NCBI GenBank assembly: GCA_902805675.1
Contig: CADCTA010000056.1
Span: 1-43,751 of the forward strand
Reading direction: 5' to 3'
Origin: an uncultured Chthoniobacterales bacterium
Lineage (GTDB): Bacteria; Verrucomicrobiota; Verrucomicrobiia; Chthoniobacterales; UBA10450
Length of the DNA stretch: 43,751 nt
The notes below the pieces were generated by a model. The model was not told the DNA's origin, did not search any database, and was given only the letters and a program-made list of their open reading frames with translations. The position numbers and the translations under genes were made by a program. Numbering within the stretch: position 1 is the stretch's first letter; each line of letters opens with the position of its first letter. Positions 14,612 to 22,931 of this stretch are shown piece by piece.

Positions 14612-15397
14612 ATGCCTAAGACCAGATACCCGTGGCGCATATTCTGGGTCTTGCTTGCTGCCTCTGTCGCCGGGGTGATCGGCGTGCTCCCGTACATCTT
14701 CAGCCTCTTCGGCAAGCTGCTCGATCTCGACAACCTAACCATGCCACTGCCCGCCTTCGTGGCGGTGCAGATCATGCACTCGAGCATCGCGTTCGGCATG
14801 GTCGTCGTGCTCGGGCTCCTGCTGGCGCCGAAAGCCGGCGTTGAGCTGCCACTGCTCCGCGAGTGGCTTTATGATGGGCGGCGACCGGACGCTGCAAGCC
14901 TGTGGCGGCCCGCCGTGGTCGGATTGGTCGTCGGAGCAATCACCGTGCTCCTGCTGTTCTTCGTCTTCTTGCCGAGAATGTCCGGCTGGCCATCAGAGGC
15001 GGCGCTGCCGGTTTGGAAACGCTTCCTCGCCTGCGTCTACGGCGGGATCAACGAGGAGCTGCTGATGCGCCTGTTCCTGTTCTCGCTGGTGCTGTGGCTG
15101 CTCCACAAAGTCACGCGCAAGGAGCCGCGCTCGAGCACGGCTGTGTTTTGGGTGGGGAACATCATCGTCGCGGTGTTGTTTGCCGGCGCCTACCTGCCGG
15201 CGGCAGCAAAGCTCATCGAGATGACCCCGATCGCCATCTTCGCGATCATCTTCCTGAAAGGCGCGGCGGGGCTGGTCTTCGGCTACCTCTGCTGGGTGCG
15301 CGGCTTCGAGGCGGCCGTCATCGCGCACTTTTCAGCCGACTTCGTCCTGCACGTCATCGCGCCGCTGTTTTTTGACGTGCCGGTCACTACATCATAA
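14612..15397 (+). CDS. CPBP (CAAX/Abi)-family intramembrane protein
   Basis: 261 residues from ATG 14612, with about seven hydrophobic helices. Motif 1 of the CPBP family is present: GGINEELLMRLFLFS (EExxxR, E148, E149, R153). The late HxxxD-type motif is also there (IAHFSAD, H239). Motif 2, normally FxxxH, reads FAGAY with Tyr194 in place of His, so a catalytic metal ligand may be missing. Relatives are Rce1-like glutamic intramembrane proteases or bacteriocin-immunity proteins; the substrate is unknown. It overlaps the converging SET-domain gene by 11 bp tail to tail. Confidence 0.8.
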   Translation: MPKTRYPWRIFWVLLAASVAGVIGVLPYIFSLFGKLLDLDNLTMPLPAFVAVQIMHSSIAFGMVVVLGLLLAPKAGVELPLLREWLYDGRRPDAASLWRPAVVGLVVGAITVLLLFFVFLPRMSGWPSEAALPVWKRFLACVYGGINEELLMRLFLFSLVLWLLHKVTRKEPRSSTAVFWVGNIIVAVLFAGAYLPAAAKLIEMTPIAIFAIIFLKGAAGLVFGYLCWVRGFEAAVIAHFSADFVLHVIAPLFFDVPVTTS

Positions 15398-15794
15398 CGC
15401 CGCGACACTTCGCCGCCCCGCAGGTGCAGCGCCTGCCGGGATGCTGCGACGGCGTGTAATCGAGCGTGATCTCTTCGCCCGCCTCTATAGCGCGTAAGGC
15501 AAAGAACAGCATGTGCCCGCGGGTCACGCGGCTAAAGCAATTCGGCTCGCAGGAGTGATTGATGAACGCCGTCGCATCGCCGCCGCGGCTCGCGTCGATG
15601 CTCCAGCGGTCGTCGAGCTCGCAGATGCGGATCTTGCCGCCTTTTGCGACGCGACGCGCGGCTTCGGCGTTGCTGATGCGCGCACCAAGGAGCTCGCCGA
15701 TTTTCCTGCCGCGCTTGAGCGGGATCGCTGCGAAGCATCCCCTGCCGTTGATCGGCGATTTGCCGGCGATGAGCTTAGGCGAGGCGGATTCCAT
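15387..15794 (-). CDS. SET-domain protein-lysine methyltransferase-like protein
   Basis: 135 residues, only a SET domain plus post-SET: GKSPINGRGCFAAIPLKRG (SAM-binding N-terminal motif), NHSCEPNC (79-86), GEEITLDYT (106-114) and CTCGAAKCRG (123-132). The NHSCEPNC cysteine with the CxC....C set builds the post-SET zinc site. Small bacterial SET proteins of this sort methylate lysines in proteins, but the target in free-living bacteria is mostly unknown. All catalytic landmarks are present, including the Tyr of LDY. It lies 61 bp after the stop-to-start gap of the PEP-CTERM gene on the same strand and may share its transcript. Confidence 0.88.
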   Translation of the reverse strand: MESASPKLIAGKSPINGRGCFAAIPLKRGRKIGELLGARISNAEAARRVAKGGKIRICELDDRWSIDASRGGDATAFINHSCEPNCFSRVTRGHMLFFALRAIEAGEEITLDYTPSQHPGRRCTCGAAKCRGVMM

Positions 15795-15855
15795 GCGACG
15801 CTACAAGCGGGATCTTCGCCGCGGAGCGCTCAACCGCAACCAGCCGCCAGCGCGC

Positions 15856-16551
15856 TTAGCTGCGGCGGCGCTTGAGCCGGTTGACGAGCAACAGCAAGCC
15901 TGCGCCGCTGATCATTGTCGCCCACGTGGAGGGCTCGGGAACCGGTGCAGCCGTCAGCGCGTCGAAACCGGACGTGATGTCGGCCCCTGGACCATTCGGG
16001 CCCTCGGCGGGCGCCGCCGGTTCGCTCATGCCGGCGAATGCTGGTACGCCTGCCGCGGCGTACGCGCCGCCCATCAACCCGTGGGATTCCGAGCTAAAGT
16101 CGCGCCAAATCGAGGTTGCAGGACCGCGGTCTTCGGGAGCTGCCAGCGCAAACACCGGGGCCGCGATCGGATCACCGGACTCGGCCATCCCGTAATCCGG
16201 AGCGACGGGCACCTCCTGCGGCGCATCGGCCGCCATCCGAGCGGTGTAGATCACTTCCGGCGGCCGCGCAGCGACCGGGCTGCTCGATCCTTCGGGGCTA
16301 TTGAATGAAAAGATCGCGAGGAACAATCCTCCGCCGAACCCGAGAAGGGTCAGCGCCGCCACCGCAAGCGCACCACGACTGAGGTAGCGCTTCCGTGGCG
16401 CGAGTGAACCGGTCCCGCCGGTGCTGCGATGGAACGCCATGAATGCCGCCGTCACCGCTGAGTCGCGCGACGGCTGAGACACAGGCACGTCGAGGCTGCC
16501 GGCGAACTGAATCTCCGGCTGCGCCTTCGGGTTGGTGCCAGGCGTCTGCAT
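15856..16551 (-). CDS. PEP-CTERM protein with internal N-terminal membrane span
   Basis: 231 residues. The C-terminus is a full PEP-CTERM sorting signal: VPEPSTW at 204-210, a hydrophobic helix (MISGAGLLLLV) and the basic end NRLKRRRS. Exosortase-type enzymes cut such signals and anchor or release the protein at the cell surface. Unusually, the N-terminus is not a normal signal peptide: about 57 polar residues precede a span at about 60-82 (GALAVAALTLLGFGGGLFLAIF). The middle is Pro/Ala/Glu-rich low-complexity sequence without a recognisable domain. The gene diverges from the ABC-F gene across 135 bp. No exosortase is in the window. Confidence 0.82.
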   Translation of the reverse strand: MQTPGTNPKAQPEIQFAGSLDVPVSQPSRDSAVTAAFMAFHRSTGGTGSLAPRKRYLSRGALAVAALTLLGFGGGLFLAIFSFNSPEGSSSPVAARPPEVIYTARMAADAPQEVPVAPDYGMAESGDPIAAPVFALAAPEDRGPATSIWRDFSSESHGLMGGAYAAAGVPAFAGMSEPAAPAEGPNGPGADITSGFDALTAAPVPEPSTWATMISGAGLLLLVNRLKRRRS

Positions 16552-16686
16552 AGGGTTGCCCTCTGTTCAGCACGATCTGTTCCGGCTTTTTGTTTTTCAG
16601 TATGGAAAATTGACCTCACTTCGTGCGGAATTGCGCAGCTGATTTCGTCATCTGGTGCGTGTCCCGAGATTGCGTAGCATCTTGCG

Positions 16687-18576
16687 ATGGCTGACCCGGG
16701 AGCAACTGCCGTAGCGAGCGCGAACTCGCTTGTGGTGCGTTATGGCATCCAGACGGTGCTGGATAACGCCACCGTCAGCATTCTGGAAGGTGAGCGCGTG
16801 GGGCTTGTCGGCCGCAATGGCTCGGGCAAATCCACCTTTCTCGACATCGCCGCGGGACGTGCGCGTCCGGATTCGGGTGAATTCACCACCCGACGCGATC
16901 TCGTCACCGGCTACATGCCGCAGGTCTTCGACCTGGATGACGCCGCGACGGTCCACGCCAACATCATCAGCGGCGCGCAAGGCGTGCTCGATCTGATCCG
17001 GCAATACGACACGGCCGACCCAGAGAGCGCCGCCAGCTCGATCCTGCTGGACCAGATTAACCACTTCGATGGTTGGAATCTCGACACGCGCATCAAGTCG
17101 CTCGTCACCAACCTGCATGCGCCGGATGAGGATCGAATCGTTGGCACGTTATCGGGCGGCGAAAAGCGACGTGTGGCGCTTTGCCGTGCACTGCTCGCGC
17201 GCCCTGATTTCCTCATCCTCGACGAGCCGACGAACCATCTGGACACCGGCTCGATCGAATGGCTCGAGCAATTCCTCGCCCGCTACCAGGGCACCTGCCT
17301 GTTTGTGACGCACGATCGCTACTTCCTCGATCGTGTCGCGACCCGCATCATCGAGCTTTCGCGCGGACAGTTCTCAACCTTCGAAGGCAACTACACCGAT
17401 TACCTGCTCGCCCGCGCGCAGCGGCAATCGGTGGAGGAGATGCAGGAGAAAAAGCGGCAGAAGTTTCTGAAGCGCGAGCTTGAGTGGGTGCGACGCGGGC
17501 CCAAAGCGCGGCGGACGAAGTCAGTGGACCGCATCGACCGCTACTTTGAGATGGCCGCGCAAGAAGCGCCCGAGCAGGAGCTCGACGTCGATCTCATCAT
17601 CCCGCAGGCGCCGAAGCTCGCGAACCGCATCATTGAGCTGCGCGAGGTCGGGGTGGCGATCCCCGGGCGCACGTTGTTCGAGGGATTGAGTCTGAATCTG
17701 CAGCCAGGCGAGCGGCTCGGGATTGTCGGCCGGAACGGGCTGGGCAAGTCGTCGCTTCTGAAGCTGATGCTCGGCCAGATTCCGCCAACCGCTGGCGAGG
17801 TGGAGCTGGGTGCGCGCACGGAGATCAATTACGTCGACCAGAACCGCATGTTGCTCGATGACGAGAAGACCGTCTGGGAGGAGGTCAGCGATGGCAGCGA
17901 AGTCGTAAAGCTGGGCGACGAGAGCGTGACGTTGCGCGGCTATTTGCGCCGCTTCCTCTTCACGGAAGACCGGATCAACACGAAGATTTCACAGCTCAGC
18001 GGAGGCGAACGCAGCCGCGTTCTGCTGGCGAAAATCCTGAAACGCGGCGGCAACGTCCTGATGCTCGACGAGCCGACAAACGATCTCGATCTCAGCACGC
18101 TGCGCTTGCTCGAGGAAGCGCTCGTCGCGTTCGGCGGCTGCGTTATCGTCGTCAGCCACGACCGCTACTTCCTGAACCGCGTCTGCACCTCCATCCTCGC
18201 TTTCGAAGGCGACGGCGCGGTGCGCTACAACGTCGGCAACTACGATTACTACCTGGAGAAGCGGGGCGAGGAGCAGGCATATGTCGCTTCAGGATCGGGC
18301 GCCAGCTCCGCAACGAAGAAGACCGGCCTCAAGCCGCGCAAGCTGAAGTGGAAAGAGGAACGCGAGCTCGAGTCCATCGAGTCCGTCATCCTCGACGCGG
18401 AGGGCGACGTGGCCAAACTCGAGAAGGCGTTTGCCGCGCCTGACTTCTACAAGGAGCACGGCGACCGCTGGCCCGAGATCGAGGCGGAACTAAAAGCAGC
18501 GCGCGATCGGGTCGCGCAGTTGTACGCCCGGTGGGCGGAGCTCGAGCAGCTGCAGAGTGCAGCGGTTGCAAAGTAG
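16687..18576 (+). CDS. ABC-F family ATPase, Uup-like
   Basis: 629 residues with two ABC cassettes and no membrane segment, the layout of ABC-F ribosome-associated ATPases. Cassette 1: GRNGSGKS (42-49), LSGGEKRR, LILDEPTNHLD. The charged linker follows (about 235-300, EKKRQKFLKRELEWVRRGPKARR), which contacts the ribosome P-site tRNA in relatives. Cassette 2: GRNGLGKSS, LSGGERSR, LMLDEPTNDLD. The C-terminal 90 residues are a charged coiled coil (KPRKLKWKEERELESIES.., then EAELKAARDRVAQLYARWAELEQL), the mark of the Uup branch, which binds branched DNA or ribosomes. ATG 16687 follows TTGCG with no Shine-Dalgarno. Whether it is Uup or another ABC-F subtype is not certain. Confidence 0.92.
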   Translation: MADPGATAVASANSLVVRYGIQTVLDNATVSILEGERVGLVGRNGSGKSTFLDIAAGRARPDSGEFTTRRDLVTGYMPQVFDLDDAATVHANIISGAQGVLDLIRQYDTADPESAASSILLDQINHFDGWNLDTRIKSLVTNLHAPDEDRIVGTLSGGEKRRVALCRALLARPDFLILDEPTNHLDTGSIEWLEQFLARYQGTCLFVTHDRYFLDRVATRIIELSRGQFSTFEGNYTDYLLARAQRQSVEEMQEKKRQKFLKRELEWVRRGPKARRTKSVDRIDRYFEMAAQEAPEQELDVDLIIPQAPKLANRIIELREVGVAIPGRTLFEGLSLNLQPGERLGIVGRNGLGKSSLLKLMLGQIPPTAGEVELGARTEINYVDQNRMLLDDEKTVWEEVSDGSEVVKLGDESVTLRGYLRRFLFTEDRINTKISQLSGGERSRVLLAKILKRGGNVLMLDEPTNDLDLSTLRLLEEALVAFGGCVIVVSHDRYFLNRVCTSILAFEGDGAVRYNVGNYDYYLEKRGEEQAYVASGSGASSATKKTGLKPRKLKWKEERELESIESVILDAEGDVAKLEKAFAAPDFYKEHGDRWPEIEAELKAARDRVAQLYARWAELEQLQSAAVAK

Positions 18577-18647
18577 GGAGAATTTCGCACCGCTGCGTGA
18601 AACCGCAGCCGCTCGACTCTCTTTGGTGCGGAGTGCTACCTTGCGGA

Positions 18648-19442
18648 ATGACCAGGCTTTTCGTGTTCTTCTCGTCGATTGCACTCTGCGTCACCTGCTC
18701 CGCGCACGACACATGGCTTGTCCCGTCGAGCTACTCGGCGAAGCCGGGCGAGACGATCACGTTCGACCTCACGAGCGGGATGGAATTTCCGAAGCTAGAC
18801 GCCGCCATCAAATCAGAGCGCGTGCACCAGGCTCGCTTCCGCCTTGGTACCGAAGAGGGCGAGCTAAAGGATTTTAACCCCGCCGAGCACGCACTGCGGC
18901 TCGAACGCGCCTTCGCCAAAGACGGGACCGCAACTTTGTGGCTCCAACTCAAGGCGAAGGACATCGAACTCAGCGATGAGGACGTGGCGCATTACCTCGA
19001 GGAAATCCGCGCGCCGGAAGAGGTGCAGCGCAAGTGGGCGGAGCAGAAAGGACAGACGAAGTGGAAGGAGCTGTATACGAAATGTGCCAAAACATTCGTC
19101 GCCGTAGGCAACTCCGCGGCGGATCGGTCCTGGGCAGAGCCGGTCGGTCTGCTGCTGGAACTCGTGCCGCTGACAGATCCGGCCGCGTTGCGCGTCGGAC
19201 AGCCGGCGAAGTTCAAGCTGTTGCGCAACGCGAAGTCGCTCCCGGCCACCGCGGTGGCGTTGCACGTGGAGGGCGACTCCGGCCCGCGCTATCAATCCAC
19301 CGACGCAGAGGGCGTGGTCACGTTCCCGCTCGAGATGGAAGGTCCATCGATGCTCGCGACCGTGCACCTTACGCCGCCCGCCGCCGGCAAACCGTGGGAA
19401 AGCGAATTCAGCACGGTGACGTTCGAGGTAAAGGCCAAATGA
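18648..19442 (+). CDS. Secreted DUF4198-family protein
   Basis: 264 residues from ATG 18648 (MTRLFVFFSSIALCVTCSAHDTWL). The signal peptide ends before HDTWLVPSSYSAKPGETITF, the characteristic start of DUF4198 proteins, where a mature N-terminal His-Asp can bind metal. The body is beta-rich, with a C-terminal carboxypeptidase-regulatory-like segment (GDSGPRYQSTDAEGVVTFPLEMEGPSMLAT). Family members lie with nickel, cobalt or copper transport genes and are periplasmic. It is 53 bp upstream of the ECF sigma gene on the same strand, so it could be the first member of the metal island or a separate unit after uup. A 6-bp hairpin (18592-18609) lies between uup and this gene. Confidence 0.75.
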   Translation: MTRLFVFFSSIALCVTCSAHDTWLVPSSYSAKPGETITFDLTSGMEFPKLDAAIKSERVHQARFRLGTEEGELKDFNPAEHALRLERAFAKDGTATLWLQLKAKDIELSDEDVAHYLEEIRAPEEVQRKWAEQKGQTKWKELYTKCAKTFVAVGNSAADRSWAEPVGLLLELVPLTDPAALRVGQPAKFKLLRNAKSLPATAVALHVEGDSGPRYQSTDAEGVVTFPLEMEGPSMLATVHLTPPAAGKPWESEFSTVTFEVKAK

Positions 19443-19457
19443 TTTCGCGTCGGCAAC

Positions 19458-19483
19458 TGTAACCGCTGTCGCGCTCGCGCGTT
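19458..19483 (+). promoter_or_regulatory. Candidate ECF-type promoter before the sigma factor
   Basis: TGTAACC (19458-19464), 15 bp, then CGTT (19480-19483). This resembles ECF promoters with an AAC-type -35 and a CGT-type -10, and would support autoregulation by the sigma factor it precedes. The predicted start near 19490 fits ATG 19511 better than ATG 19496. I found no second clear copy in the island, which keeps this tentative. Confidence 0.35.
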
Positions 19484-19495
19484 GGCAGAGGTAGA

Positions 19496-20077
19496 ATGAA
19501 TCTACTACTCATGCCCCCGGTGGACCATGCGGTGCAGGACGCGCTCGCGACGACGCTGCTGAGCAATCTCGGCGCGTTCCAGTCGTTTGCGCGCCGTCGA
19601 CTCGGCGACGAACAACTCGCCGCCGACGCCGTGCAGGAGAGCTTGCTGCGCGCCTTGAAGGCGGACCGGAAGCTCGCTGCCGACGATAACGTGCTCGCGT
19701 GGTTCTACCGGATCCTGCGCAACGTGCTGACAGATCTGCATCGCCGCCGCGCCGCGCAGAGCAGAGGCTTGGAGCGGTTCGCGACCGAATCCGCAGTCAC
19801 GAGCGAGTTGAACGATGCCGAGCTGGAACAAACCGCGTGCGCTTGCTTCCGCGATCTGCTCCCCACCCTGCGGCCGGAGTACGCCGAAGCGTTGCAGTTA
19901 TCCGATCTCGATGGGCTCTCGACTGATGCCGTTGCGGAACAGCTCGGTATCTCAAAGAACAACCTGAAGGTGCGCTTGCATCGCGCGCGGCGACAGCTTC
20001 GTGAGCGACTCGAACAAACCTGCAAAATGTGCGCGACGCATGGCTGCCTCGACTGTGAGTGCGGCAGCAACTCCTAA
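19496..20077 (+). CDS. CorE-like (ECF44-type) ECF sigma factor with Cys-rich tail
   Basis: 193 residues from ATG 19496 (ATG 19511 is possible). Sigma region 2 spans about 25-90 ([21 protein letters not shown] and [23 protein letters not shown]); region 4 spans about 118-172 ([45 protein letters not shown]). The linker holds CxC (C115, C117). The C-terminus is a cysteine cluster, [14 protein letters not shown] (C176, C179, C184, C187, C189, with H182). This pairing of linker CxC and Cys-rich tail is that of CorE of Myxococcus xanthus, which senses copper or cadmium directly without an anti-sigma factor. None is encoded here. The copper ATPase begins 7 bp after the stop, so metal-driven control of the downstream operon is very likely. 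Confidence 0.88.
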   Translation: MNLLLMPPVDHAVQDALATTLLSNLGAFQSFARRRLGDEQLAADAVQESLLRALKADRKLAADDNVLAWFYRILRNVLTDLHRRRAAQSRGLERFATESAVTSELNDAELEQTACACFRDLLPTLRPEYAEALQLSDLDGLSTDAVAEQLGISKNNLKVRLHRARRQLRERLEQTCKMCATHGCLDCECGSNS

Positions 20078-20084
20078 GGATCAC

Positions 20085-22475
20085 ATGAAAGCTCACACCC
20101 ACGAAGCTGAAGTGAAGGTTCACGCGTGCTGCGCGAGCCCCGCCACCAAGCCGACGCCGAAGGAAGAGAGCCACTCGTGCTGCGGCGGCGGAGCGGATGA
20201 ACATCATCACGCGAACAAAGATGTGAAGCCGTCCGCGGCGGCAAAATATTTCTGTCCGATGTGCGCCGGCGTGGAGTCGGACCGTCCCGGCGATTGTCCG
20301 AGATGCGGGATGGCCTTGGAGCGAAACCCCAGCTGGTCGGCGGAATCGAAGACGATCTACACCTGCCCGATGCACCCGGAGATCGAGCAGGATCACCCGG
20401 GTGAATGCCCGAAGTGCGGGATGGCGCTCGAGCCCAGGACCGTCGCATCGGCGGACGATGATGACGGGAACGCCGAGCTGAACGACATGACGCGGCGGTT
20501 CTGGATCAGCGCCGCGCTCACGCTTCCGGTCTTCGTGCTCGCGATGTCGCACCTGGTGCCGAGTGCGCCCAGCTGGATGGCGGGCGATGAGGCGCGGTGG
20601 CTGCAATTCGCATTGAGCACGCCGGTGGTGCTCTGGGCGGGTTGGCCTTTCTTCCGGCGCGGCTGGGCCTCGATCCGCAGCGGAAATCTCAACATGTTTA
20701 CGCTGATCGCGATCGGTGTCGGCAGCGCGTTTCTCTACAGCGTGGTCGTGATGCTCGCGCCGGGGTTGTTCCCACCATCGATGCAGCATCACGGGCTGAT
20801 CGGCGTCTATTTCGAAGCGGCTGCGATGATCACCGTGCTGGTGTTGTTAGGCCAAGTCCTGGAGCTGCGGGCGCGTAGCCGAACCGGCGCTGCCATCCGC
20901 GGCTTGCTCGATCTGGCGCCGAAGACCGCCCGCCGCGTGCGCGACGGCCAGGAGGAAGACATCCCCGTGGCGCACATTCACGTCGGTGATCTGCTGCGCA
21001 TCCGCCCCGGCGAGAAGGTGCCGGTAGACGGCGCCATCGTCGAAGGCCGCACCGCGATCGACGAGTCCATGCTTACCGGCGAATCGATGCCGGCCGAGAA
21101 ATCGACAGGCGATCAGGTCACCGGTGGCACCGTGAACGGCACCGGGGCAATGCTGATGCGCGCAGAGCGTGTCGGCAGTTCGACCATGCTCGCGCGGATC
21201 GTCTCGATGGTCGCGGAAGCGCAACGCAGCCGCGCTCCCATCCAGGCGCTTGCCGACCGTGTGTCGGCTGTGTTCGTGCCGGCTGTGATCGCGATCGCGG
21301 CGATCACCTTCGCGCTCTGGTTCTTCATCGGACCGGAGCCGCGCCTCGCATACGCAATCATCAACGCCGTCGCCGTCCTCATCATCGCGTGTCCCTGTGC
21401 GCTCGGCTTGGCTACGCCGATGTCGATCATGGTCGGCGTGGGACGTGGCGCACACGGCGGCGTGCTGATTCGCAGCGCCGAAGCCATCGAACAGATGGGG
21501 CGGGTGCGGACGCTCGTAGTGGACAAAACCGGCACGTTGACTGAGGGCAAACCCCGCTTGACCGAGATCGTTCCCGCACAAAGCGCGGACGCGGATGCCG
21601 ACGCACTGCTCAAGGTAGTCGCGGCCGTGGAGCAACACAGCGAACATCCGATCGCGAGCGCGATTGTCGCCGGCGCGCGGGAGAAGGGTCTGGCGATTCC
21701 AAACGCGTCAGATTTCCAATCCATTACCGGCGGCGGCGTGGTGGCAGAAGTCGACGGCCGCCGTGTCATGATCGGCACGCCGACGCTCCTCGAAGCGCAC
21801 GGCGTCTCCGGGTTGGAAGAGCTGCAGGACATCGCAGCGACGCTGCAAACGAAAGCGCAGACAGTCGTCTTCACTGCGATCGACGGCCGCATCGCTGGCG
21901 CGCTCGCGGTGGCCGATCCGATCAAAGAGACCGCATCGGAAGCGATCCGGCAGCTGCGCGGCGCCGGGGTCGAGATCGTCATGCTAACCGGCGACAACGA
22001 ACGCACTGCGCGCGCGGTGGCGGAGCAGCTGGCCATCGAGACGTTCCACGCCGGCGCTCAGCCGCACGACAAACACGCGCAGATCGAGAAGCTCCGCGCC
22101 GAAGGCAAAGTCGTCGCGATGGCGGGCGACGGCATCAACGACGCCCCTGCCCTCGCGGCGGCGGACGTCGGGATCGCGATGGGCACCGGCACGGATGTGG
22201 CGATGGAAAGTGCGGGCATCACACTCCTGCGCGGCGATCTTGGTGGAATCGTGAAAGCGATCCGCCTCAGCCGCGCCGTCATGCGGAACATTCGGCAGAA
22301 TCTGTTCTTCGCCTTCGCGTACAACGCCCTCGGCATTCCGATTGCCGCCGGGTTGCTCTACCCGTTCTTCGGCCTGCTGCTCAGCCCGGTGATTGCGGGC
22401 GCCGCGATGAGCCTGAGCTCTGTTTCCGTAATCGCGAATGCGCTGCGGCTACGTTCACTGCAGCTGGACAAGTAG
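20085..22475 (+). CDS. copA: Copper-translocating P1B-type ATPase
   Basis: 796 residues from ATG 20085. AAGGA 4 bp upstream is one of the few clear ribosome-binding sites here and rules out the longer frame from 20001. The N-terminus is Cys/His-rich (CC at 15-16, SCC at 31-33, a HHH run). Two short metal-binding modules follow: [24 protein letters not shown] (55-78) and [24 protein letters not shown] (92-115). The pump core has TGES (331-334), the membrane CPC motif (436-438), DKTGTLT with phospho-Asp D480, SEHPIA and [17 protein letters not shown] in helix 7 and MSLSS in helix 8 indicate Cu+ (P1B-1). It exports Cu+ from cytoplasm to periplasm, where the RND system encoded downstream could take it. 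Confidence 0.93.
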   Translation: MKAHTHEAEVKVHACCASPATKPTPKEESHSCCGGGADEHHHANKDVKPSAAAKYFCPMCAGVESDRPGDCPRCGMALERNPSWSAESKTIYTCPMHPEIEQDHPGECPKCGMALEPRTVASADDDDGNAELNDMTRRFWISAALTLPVFVLAMSHLVPSAPSWMAGDEARWLQFALSTPVVLWAGWPFFRRGWASIRSGNLNMFTLIAIGVGSAFLYSVVVMLAPGLFPPSMQHHGLIGVYFEAAAMITVLVLLGQVLELRARSRTGAAIRGLLDLAPKTARRVRDGQEEDIPVAHIHVGDLLRIRPGEKVPVDGAIVEGRTAIDESMLTGESMPAEKSTGDQVTGGTVNGTGAMLMRAERVGSSTMLARIVSMVAEAQRSRAPIQALADRVSAVFVPAVIAIAAITFALWFFIGPEPRLAYAIINAVAVLIIACPCALGLATPMSIMVGVGRGAHGGVLIRSAEAIEQMGRVRTLVVDKTGTLTEGKPRLTEIVPAQSADADADALLKVVAAVEQHSEHPIASAIVAGAREKGLAIPNASDFQSITGGGVVAEVDGRRVMIGTPTLLEAHGVSGLEELQDIAATLQTKAQTVVFTAIDGRIAGALAVADPIKETASEAIRQLRGAGVEIVMLTGDNERTARAVAEQLAIETFHAGAQPHDKHAQIEKLRAEGKVVAMAGDGINDAPALAAADVGIAMGTGTDVAMESAGITLLRGDLGGIVKAIRLSRAVMRNIRQNLFFAFAYNALGIPIAAGLLYPFFGLLLSPVIAGAAMSLSSVSVIANALRLRSLQLDK

Positions 22476-22487
22476 TCGCTTACATCG

Positions 22488-22910
22488 ATGGGCGAAACGG
22501 CCAGCCTCTGGACGCTGTTCGTCAGCAGTTTCCTCGCTGCGACGCTCCTACCGGGCGGTTCTGAAGCGGTTTTATTCGCCGTGCTGAAGGCGCACCCGAC
22601 GCTGTATTGGCCCGCGCTCGCCGCAGCGACGATCGGGAACACGCTCGGCGGCATGTCATCCTACCTGGTCGGTCGACTCATTCCGCACCGCCGCGAGCTC
22701 AAGCGCCTCGAAACAGTGCGGCGATATGGCAGCCCGATTTTGCTGCTCTCATGGGTGCCGATCGTCGGCGATGCGTTCTGCGTCGCGGCCGGATGGCTGC
22801 GGCTAAACCCATGGACGTCGACTCTGTTCATGGCCGCCGGGAAGTTCGCCCGCTACCTCGCGATCGCGTATTTCGCAGAGCCAGGCGCCCCTGCTCAACT
22901 GCCCGACTAA
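22488..22910 (+). CDS. YqaA-family membrane protein (DedA-like)
   Basis: 140 residues with four to five hydrophobic segments. The family signature is visible: FVSSFLAATLLPGGSEAVLFAVL, then ATIGNTLGGMSSYLVGRLIP (GN.LG....Y..GR) and RRYGSPILLLSWVPIVGDAFCVAAGWLRL (G...LL.SW.PIVGD). YqaA/VTT-domain proteins relate to DedA flippases; the transported lipid or solute is unknown. It starts 12 bp after copA and is part of the metal operon, possibly acting on membrane lipids under metal stress. Confidence 0.82.
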   Translation: MGETASLWTLFVSSFLAATLLPGGSEAVLFAVLKAHPTLYWPALAAATIGNTLGGMSSYLVGRLIPHRRELKRLETVRRYGSPILLLSWVPIVGDAFCVAAGWLRLNPWTSTLFMAAGKFARYLAIAYFAEPGAPAQLPD

Positions 22911-22931
22911 CCAGCGCGCCAAAGATAGAAG

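Noticed and set aside
16552-16686. Search for a sigma-54-type promoter of the PEP-CTERM gene
   Set aside because: No GG-N10-GC pattern with proper TGGCAC/TTGC context was found in the divergent interval.
19496-20077. Search for an anti-sigma factor beside the ECF sigma gene
   Set aside because: Neighbouring genes are a DUF4198 protein and a P-type ATPase; neither has an anti-sigma (ZAS-like) domain.
19797-20792. 331-codon minus-strand frame across the sigma and copA start
   Set aside because: Lies opposite two well-supported genes and has no protein-like segments.
21113-22036. 307-codon minus-strand frame opposite copA
   Set aside because: Ser/Thr/Ala-rich antisense shadow of the ATPase core; no motif.
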